Source of the DNA: Desulfobacterales bacterium
Lineage (GTDB): Bacteria; Desulfobacterota; DSM-4660; Desulfatiglandales; Desulfatiglandaceae
DNA length: 22,116 nucleotides
NCBI GenBank assembly: GCA_022013615.1
Contig: JAKLQB010000531.1
Coordinates: 1-22,116, forward strand
Direction of reading: 5' to 3'
Position 1 is the stretch's first letter. Every line of letters starts with the position of its first letter. Below are positions 16,833 to 22,116 of the stretch, piece by piece. The notes beneath the pieces are model-generated. The model did no database searches and was not told where the DNA came from. It was given only the letters and a program-made list of their open reading frames with translations. A program made the position numbers and the translations under genes.

Positions 16833-17864
16833 TTAGACCATAGGAGAAAGGTCATTAATAGGATACTTGGATCTCACATCCATTGACAAATCCGCCCTCT
16901 CTCCATTCGAAATCCGATGATAACCTGCCACCGCGATCATGGCTGCGTTATCTGTACAATACTCCGGACGAGGGAAATAAACCGGTACACCTTCGGTTGA
17001 GGCGGCCTCTAACATCTTGGCCCGCAGTCTATTGTTGCAGGCCACACCGCCCGCAACCATAACCGCCGAAACGGATTTCTTTTCCCTTGCCCGCATAACC
17101 TTGTTAACAAGCACATCAACCACAGATTCCTGAAATGAGCAGGCGACATCCGCCAACGTCACATCATAATTTTCAACTTCGCTCTCGCGCCACTTTTTAA
17201 CATACAGGGCCACCGCAGTCTTAAGACCGCTGAAGCTGAAATCGAGAGAATCGTTTGACAGATATGCCCTGGGAAAATTAATCCCATCCTTCCTGCCATC
17301 CCGGGCTGCCTTTTCAATGGCAACACCTCCGGGGTAACCAAGCCCCAGGATTTTTGCGACCTTATCGAATGCCTCCCCCGCCGCATCATCAAGGGTCTGC
17401 CCCATCTGAGTGTACCTGCCGTATCCTTCAACATTGTAAAGGCTGGTATGCCCCCCGGACACGGTCAGGGCTATAAAGGGAAATAATGGAACCTCTTTCT
17501 CTAAAAAGATGGAAAGGATATGACCCTCCAGATGATTTATAGCCACCATGGGTATGTTATGAACGTAGGCCAGGCACTTTGCATAATAGAGACCTACCAA
17601 AAGGGCTCCAACAAGACCTGGGCCCACTGTTACGGCAATACCGTCCAAATCTCTCATCTGGATATTTGCCCTTAAGAGGGATTCCTGAACCACAGGCATA
17701 ATATTCCTGACGTGTTCCCTTGATGCAAGCTCCGGAACAACACCACCATAAGCGTGATGGAGCTTAACCTGAGAGTGGATCACATTGGACAGCATGCGCT
17801 GTCCATCCAAAACAACCGCTGCCGAGGTATCGTCACAGGAAGTGTCTATTCCTAAAATAATCAT
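16833..17864 (-). CDS. tsaD: tRNA N6-adenosine threonylcarbamoyltransferase
   Basis: TsaD (formerly Gcp/YgjD) transfers the threonylcarbamoyl group to A37 of ANN-decoding tRNAs, with TsaB and TsaE. The 343-residue protein has the ASKHA fold opening ILGIDTSCDDTSAAVV (the usual Glu of GIETSCDET is Asp here). It also has the conserved HSQVKLHHAYGGVVPELASR, the iron-binding HLEGH at residues 111-115, LTVSGGHTSL, DDAAGEAFDKVAK and the late VAGGVACNNRLR and CTDNAAMIA segments. ATG 17864 follows the stop codon of the kinase gene with no base between, so the two are translationally coupled. The call is secure; the kinase pairing is unusual. Confidence 0.97.
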   Translation of the reverse strand: MIILGIDTSCDDTSAAVVLDGQRMLSNVIHSQVKLHHAYGGVVPELASREHVRNIMPVVQESLLRANIQMRDLDGIAVTVGPGLVGALLVGLYYAKCLAYVHNIPMVAINHLEGHILSIFLEKEVPLFPFIALTVSGGHTSLYNVEGYGRYTQMGQTLDDAAGEAFDKVAKILGLGYPGGVAIEKAARDGRKDGINFPRAYLSNDSLDFSFSGLKTAVALYVKKWRESEVENYDVTLADVACSFQESVVDVLVNKVMRAREKKSVSAVMVAGGVACNNRLRAKMLEAASTEGVPVYFPRPEYCTDNAAMIAVAGYHRISNGERADLSMDVRSKYPINDLSPMV

Positions 17865-20432
17865 TCAAAACCCAGCCCTTTTCTGAGCCAGAATCTCATC
17901 GATTTTTGCAACCACTTTTCTGAGTTGCTCTGCCATGAGACCTGCCCTCTGATATCTACTCGCTATATCCTTTTCAAGGGACTTATCGATGATTCTTTCA
18001 ACGATACGTGGGACTGTGGGATTAAGGGCTTTGGCAGACGGGTGTCTATCCCTGGCAATGCTGAGCATCAAAGCACTAATGTCATCGCCTTTAAATGGCT
18101 TCTGCCCTGTCAGCATCTCAAAAAGGAGCACGCCAACTGAGAAAACATCCGAACGACCGTCAGTCTTCTTGCCGGATAGCTGTTCTGGAGACATATAGCA
18201 GGGGAAGCCAGGCCCCACTCCTCTCTTGTGCTTGGAGGAAGGCATAACCCGGGCGATTCCAAAATCCGTCAGCTTCACATCGTTGGTCTTCTTAATCCGT
18301 ATGATGTTTGCAGGCTTAATATCACCGTGAACGATGCCCTTAGAATGGGCATATTCCAGAGTATCTGCAACTCCGGCCACAATGTCCAAGGTCTCCCGGA
18401 GCGGGAGGAGATGCCCCAGCCTTGTGTAATGCTCCAGGTCCTGTCCTTCCACATATTCCATGGAAATATAGACCAGGCCGTTTTCTTTTCCAAAGTCATA
18501 AATGGAAACAATGTTCGGATGGATCAACAGGCCCGCGGATTCGGCTTCACGGAAAACACGATCCGCCACTTCATCCGCAATACCTTCTCCGAATTCTGCT
18601 AAATTGACTGCTTTTACGGCCACAATCTGTTTGGTTCTGGTATCCAGTGCCTCGTAAACAACGCCAGTATTTCCCCGGCCCAGCTCTCGCATCAATTCAT
18701 ACCGCTCAAAGGAGGGCTTTGTCTCCATATCTACCGGTGTGCCTTCATCATCTTGCCTACCCGCCCATGACCCGGTACCAAATGAGGCATCCACATTTTC
18801 AAATCTGCGTACCCGTTCATTCAGGTCCTTGAAATTCCCCCCATGCTCCATGATCAGGCCGTAGGTTGCCAGGGCCTTAGAAAACTGGCCGTTTTGCTCA
18901 TATCCCAGGCCCAATGTATAGAGAAGATTTTTGGTCTTTCCCTCCTCAAGCGGAAGCCGCCGGAACTCTTCAAGAACGAGATTAAAAGAGCCTTGTGACC
19001 GGGACGGAAAATCCGTCAACTCATTCAATTCGGAAGAATAGGCCACCCCATTCTCCTTCGTCTTTCCAGCACTTAAAAAGCGTTTGGAAATAAGCAGAAC
19101 ATAGCCGACAACTAAGAGCAATATGGAAGGAGCAACCCTTAACCAGGTGTTTGAAAAGAGAAAGAGAGCCGTACCAATACCAAAATAACCAACCACAAGT
19201 CCCAGGCTGGTGAAAGCCCCTAACTCAGCATTCATCCTTGGCAGGACAAGAGTAATAAAAAAGCCAAAGACCGCAAGGATAAAAAATTCTATAATAGGAA
19301 GCCAGTCAGGCCTAAAAATAAAATTTTGATTTAGGATATTTGCAACAGAATTTGCAACCACTTCTACCGCCGGCAGGTTTCCTGATATGGGCGTAGCAAA
19401 TCTATTACTTATTCCAGGTGCGGTCGCGCCGATAATCACAATCTTATCCCTGAAGAGGCTGGTCTGGACTTGGTTTTTAAGGACCTTGACAAAAGGTGTT
19501 TGATTAAAGCCGGCAGCAGGCCCTTCACTCCATTTAATTGGGGTCCTCATATGGGAATCAATGACCGGAACGCTGACTACCGATGACGGGCTGATCCTTA
19601 AATTGATTCCTTCTCCAAATACGACTGTCATGTCTTCATTTTTGAGGTTTTTAAAGACCTTTACAATGGCCAGGGAAAAGGAGGGAACGTATATATCTTT
19701 TAGATATCCCAGTACATGGTCTTGATTTCTGACATATCCGTCCTGATCCTTAAAAAAATTCACATGGCCTATACCCGCAGCAGCTTCTGCAAAGGAGGGT
19801 ACAAGAGGCTCTAATTTGGAAAACCACTTTAGGTCATGCCTGGCTCCTTCTTTTTCAAGGCCTTCCGTCCGGTCAAAGGCATGCCTGGATACAAAAGCAG
19901 GGGCCTTAATATCATGGCTGCTACTTTGGAGATCAAAGCTGATCGGCAATACGACGTTTCCCGCCTTTTCCAGCGCCTTATACAGCTTGGAATCATTGTC
20001 CAGACCGGCCAGGGCTTTGGACAGTTCTTTGTAAAAATCAAGCCCTGACCCCTGCTGGGCGAGTCCTGACAATTCATAGCTTGCCCACAAATGCCTGACT
20101 GCCCTGAGACCCGGACCTTCCTGAGGTTCGCTTAATAATATGTTCAGGGCGATCACTTTTGCACCGGCAAGTGCGAGGTTATCAATGCATAGGGCAAGCA
20201 CATCCCTTGACCATGGGTAGGGCCCTAACTCCGATATGTCATTATCGGTAACCACCACAAGTTCTATATCCGGGTCCCTCTCTTCGGAGGCAGTTATTCT
20301 GCTCCTGAGATCAAGCGTTTTCAACTCGAGGGCTGCTGTAAAATCAAAGACCCCGGTTGTGGTGATAAATAAAAAAACCAGGGTCACGGCCAGGCCGACG
20401 ACCCAGTCTGGAAGCTTTTTGTTTATTCTCAT
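17865..20432 (-). CDS. CHASE2 sensor domain transmembrane serine/threonine protein kinase
   Basis: This is a membrane-bound signalling kinase of 855 residues from ATG 20432; a TTG nine codons upstream is the alternative. An N-terminal helix (~8-30) anchors an extracytoplasmic CHASE2 domain (~35-365, with LKTLDLRSRI, VVVTDNDISELGPYPWSRD and DKIVIIGATAPGISNRFATP). Three more membrane helices follow (~380-455), then a short TPR-like linker (LLYTLGLGYEQNGQFSKALA). The kinase domain (~578-840) has Gly-rich loop LGRGNTGVVYEA, VAVKAV lysine, HGDIKPANI, TDFGIA and the activation-segment end YMSPEQL. Thus HRD is HGD and APE is SPE, variants common in bacterial kinases; the catalytic Lys and both Asp are present, so it is probably active. 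The CHASE2 ligand is unknown. It abuts tsaD. Confidence 0.94.
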   Translation of the reverse strand: MRINKKLPDWVVGLAVTLVFLFITTTGVFDFTAALELKTLDLRSRITASEERDPDIELVVVTDNDISELGPYPWSRDVLALCIDNLALAGAKVIALNILLSEPQEGPGLRAVRHLWASYELSGLAQQGSGLDFYKELSKALAGLDNDSKLYKALEKAGNVVLPISFDLQSSSHDIKAPAFVSRHAFDRTEGLEKEGARHDLKWFSKLEPLVPSFAEAAAGIGHVNFFKDQDGYVRNQDHVLGYLKDIYVPSFSLAIVKVFKNLKNEDMTVVFGEGINLRISPSSVVSVPVIDSHMRTPIKWSEGPAAGFNQTPFVKVLKNQVQTSLFRDKIVIIGATAPGISNRFATPISGNLPAVEVVANSVANILNQNFIFRPDWLPIIEFFILAVFGFFITLVLPRMNAELGAFTSLGLVVGYFGIGTALFLFSNTWLRVAPSILLLVVGYVLLISKRFLSAGKTKENGVAYSSELNELTDFPSRSQGSFNLVLEEFRRLPLEEGKTKNLLYTLGLGYEQNGQFSKALATYGLIMEHGGNFKDLNERVRRFENVDASFGTGSWAGRQDDEGTPVDMETKPSFERYELMRELGRGNTGVVYEALDTRTKQIVAVKAVNLAEFGEGIADEVADRVFREAESAGLLIHPNIVSIYDFGKENGLVYISMEYVEGQDLEHYTRLGHLLPLRETLDIVAGVADTLEYAHSKGIVHGDIKPANIIRIKKTNDVKLTDFGIARVMPSSKHKRGVGPGFPCYMSPEQLSGKKTDGRSDVFSVGVLLFEMLTGQKPFKGDDISALMLSIARDRHPSAKALNPTVPRIVERIIDKSLEKDIASRYQRAGLMAEQLRKVVAKIDEILAQKRAGF

Positions 20433-20459
20433 GGAAAGATCTCTATCGAAAACCCGCAA

Positions 20460-20481
20460 TATAGATTTCTGAAAATCTATA
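20460..20481. promoter_or_regulatory. Perfect 9-bp inverted repeat upstream of the kinase gene
   Basis: Bases 20460-20468 (TATAGATTT) and 20473-20481 (AAATCTATA) are exact complements around CTGA. The repeat lies 28 bases ahead of the chosen kinase start codon. It could be an operator or a leader hairpin. There is no T-run on either side that would make it a terminator. Confidence 0.35.
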
Positions 20482-20482
20482 G

Positions 20483-20506
20483 TTCACCGTTCACCGTTGT
20501 CCGTTG
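20483..20506. repeat. TTCACCG short tandem word repeat
   Basis: TTCACCG occurs twice in tandem (20483-20496), followed by the degenerate TTGTCCG and TTG. The word GGCCGTGG then appears at 20510-20517 and again, as GGCCGTGG within GGGCCGTGGTG, near 20562-20569. The 183-bp spacer holds no gene. Confidence 0.45.
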
Positions 20507-20615
20507 AAAGGCCGTGGGGCAGCAATTCTAATTATAACCTTTGGACCTTGCTAATACAGGGCCGTGGTGATTTCTTATTTTAAAGCAGGCGAGGGGTGCA
20601 CTATTACATAAACCC

Positions 20616-21176
20616 TTATAATGTCAAATAACGGGTTGCCTTTCTATAAAGTGTGGGGCCGATTCCCGGTATGGACAGCATCTCATCCATTTGCTGAAAA
20701 CCCTCCCTTTTGGCCCTCTCGCGAACAATCGCTCTGGCAATTGTTGGACCAATTCCCGGAACTGCGGTAAGACCCTCGAGGCTTTCGTTATTAAGCGAAA
20801 TGGGTATCCCAAGGGTAACCTTATAAAAGGCAGACATTTCACCTTCAAAGATGTAAGCCTTTTGTCCATCGCTTCGCAAATAGATACTCGAACCGCAATG
20901 GCACAAAATACCATTGCCGGGCAGGGACTTTTGAGTTCCGGGGATTAGTCCTCCGGCCCGAATCAATAGCTCCTTCAAAACGGGCGGCTGGCAGAATGCA
21001 TAAACGCCTGGCCACTGAATATTTCCTGAAATATGTACAAACACCTTATCATCACATGGAGGGCTATCCGCTGCAGAAAAGCCGGAAATGCCCTTTAGCA
21101 GATGCATGGTGAGAAGAAAAAACAACAGGATCAGAGCACCAGCAGCACTGTCATTGATTTGCCTTTTTCTCATCAT
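20616..21176 (-). CDS. Membrane-anchored SLBB and helix-hairpin-helix (ComEA-like) protein
   Basis: This is a probable periplasmic DNA-binding protein related to ComEA, which receives DNA during uptake. From ATG 21176 (186 residues) the order is a basic start, one membrane helix (~10-28), an SLBB-like segment ([15 protein letters not shown] and [11 protein letters not shown]), and a C-terminal helix-hairpin-helix pair ([16 protein letters not shown] and [19 protein letters not shown]). Four cysteines lie in the middle (SPPCDD, AFCQPP, LCHCGSS), more than usual for ComEA. The gene overlaps the 3' end of lysC by 26 bases with no strong ribosome site, so it is probably translated by coupling; ATG 21173 is an equal alternative. 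No other competence gene is in view, so a role in transformation is only a suggestion. Confidence 0.85.
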   Translation of the reverse strand: MMRKRQINDSAAGALILLFFLLTMHLLKGISGFSAADSPPCDDKVFVHISGNIQWPGVYAFCQPPVLKELLIRAGGLIPGTQKSLPGNGILCHCGSSIYLRSDGQKAYIFEGEMSAFYKVTLGIPISLNNESLEGLTAVPGIGPTIARAIVRERAKREGFQQMDEMLSIPGIGPTLYRKATRYLTL

Positions 21177-22116
21177 CCAAACCAAACGCCTTATGCAGGA
21201 CACGCACCGCCAATTCGGTGTATTTTTCCTCTATGACACATGATACCTTAATTTCAGAAGTACTGATCATCATAATATTAATGTTTTCTTTAGCTAAAGC
21301 CGCGAACATCTTCTGGGCCACGCCAGCGTGACTTCTCATTCCCACGCCTATGATGGATACCTTGGCAACACCCTCGTCCCCTATGACTTTTTCCGCTCCA
21401 ATTTTCCCGGCCACTCCGCTCACTAACTTCATGGTCTTGTAAAAATCCGACTGGGGCACTGTAAATGTCATATCAGTGAGCCCGTCCTCACTAGTGTTCT
21501 GAACAATCATGTCAACCACGATGCCAGATTTAAAAATGGGCTCAAATATCTGTGAGGCAACCCCCGGCTTATCCGGCACTTTCTTGATAGTGACCCTGGC
21601 ATCGTTTTTGCTGTAGGCCACTCCGGAGACCATCACCCTCTCCATATCCTTTGTCTCAGCAATCACCATGGTACCCCTTTCATTGCTAAAGGTTGATCTT
21701 ACGTGGATTGGCACATTATATTTCTTGGCAAACTCAACAGAACGGATCTCTAACACCTTTGCACCCTGGCTGGCCATCTCAAGCATTTCTTCATACGAGA
21801 TAAAGTCCAGTCTTTTGGCATTTGGGCAAATGCGGGGATCAGTGGTGTACACCCCATCCACATCTGTATAGATTTCGCAGACATCGGCTTTCAAAGATGC
21901 AGCCAGGGCAACGGCTGTGGTATCCGAGCCGCCCCTTCCTAATGTCGTAATATCGCCATTTTCATCAAGCCCCTGAAAGCCGGCCACGGCCACTATTTTG
22001 CCCTGTTGGAGCTCTCTTATAATCCGTTCGGTTTCAATGTTATGGATTCTGGCCTTGCCGTACAAATTGCTTGTGTGGATTGCCACCTGAAAACCCAGGA
22101 ACGAACGCGCGTCATA
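21151..22116 (-). CDS. lysC: Aspartate kinase, C-terminal part (5' end outside window)
   Basis: Aspartate kinase phosphorylates aspartate, the entry step to lysine, threonine and methionine (and diaminopimelate). The frame is open to the right window edge: codons before the apparent GTG 22086 read [10 protein letters not shown], so the gene continues and the N-terminal third is missing. The visible 321 residues cover the second half of the catalytic domain ([70 protein letters not shown]). Two ACT domains follow (from [15 protein letters not shown] and [16 protein letters not shown]), where lysine or threonine would act as feedback inhibitor. Its 3' end overlaps the ComEA-like gene. A single-function enzyme is indicated, since no homoserine dehydrogenase follows. 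Confidence 0.96.
   Translation of the reverse strand, partial: YDARSFLGFQVAIHTSNLYGKARIHNIETERIIRELQQGKIVAVAGFQGLDENGDITTLGRGGSDTTAVALAASLKADVCEIYTDVDGVYTTDPRICPNAKRLDFISYEEMLEMASQGAKVLEIRSVEFAKKYNVPIHVRSTFSNERGTMVIAETKDMERVMVSGVAYSKNDARVTIKKVPDKPGVASQIFEPIFKSGIVVDMIVQNTSEDGLTDMTFTVPQSDFYKTMKLVSGVAGKIGAEKVIGDEGVAKVSIIGVGMRSHAGVAQKMFAALAKENINIMMISTSEIKVSCVIEEKYTELAVRVLHKAFGLDDEKKANQ

Overview
This window looks like a chromosomal segment of a Gram-negative anaerobe, most likely a Desulfobacterota (former Deltaproteobacteria) sulfate reducer or syntroph. The pointers are an HdrA-type iron-sulfur/flavin subunit at the left edge, an archaeal/Thermotoga-like S-adenosylhomocysteinase next to metK, a PiT transporter with its DUF47 partner, a CHASE2 Ser/Thr kinase, and several hairpin-forming word-repeat spacers. 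The taxonomic call is inference from gene types. I see no prophage, CRISPR array, rRNA, tRNA or IS transposase.

Layout. Only the HdrA tail (2-559) is a plus-strand gene; all other intact genes are on the minus strand, so the order of expression runs right to left. From the right edge: lysC (5' end outside the window) overlaps a small SLBB/HhH ComEA-like protein. A CHASE2-Ser/Thr kinase follows and abuts tsaD. After a 464-bp repeat-rich spacer comes a DUF2062 membrane protein overlapping rsmA. After a 395-bp spacer with a MITE-like inverted repeat comes the PiT phosphate transporter with a DUF47/PhoU-like protein. A 243-bp spacer carrying an apparent class III aminotransferase tail relic precedes metK and a frameshifted ahcY. 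A 308-bp spacer built as one long imperfect hairpin follows. Next are an internally deleted S58 (DmpA-type) peptidase relic and a long operon: peptide-binding protein, two permeases, an M20 metallo-hydrolase, two ABC ATPases, panE and panB.

How the genes fit together. MetK and AhcY are two steps of the SAM/SAH cycle. PitA and DUF47 form the usual phosphate uptake/regulator pair. The largest unit couples a complete Dpp/Opp-type importer to an M20 hydrolase and to PanB plus PanE, which make pantoate; the S58 relic beside it suggests the locus once had a second peptidase. This suggests, as inference only, that peptide import at this locus is linked to pantothenate precursor supply, for example beta-alanine release.

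The most unusual content is non-coding. Three of the longer spacers (9833-10002, 14681-14808, 16451-16714) are large imperfect inverted repeats, two of them with arms built of short degenerate words. Related word-repeat tracts lie at 4475-4545 and 20483-20506. Other oddities are the single-base frameshift in ahcY, the deleted S58 gene, the aminotransferase tail relic, and a strong hairpin immediately ahead of the first permease start codon.
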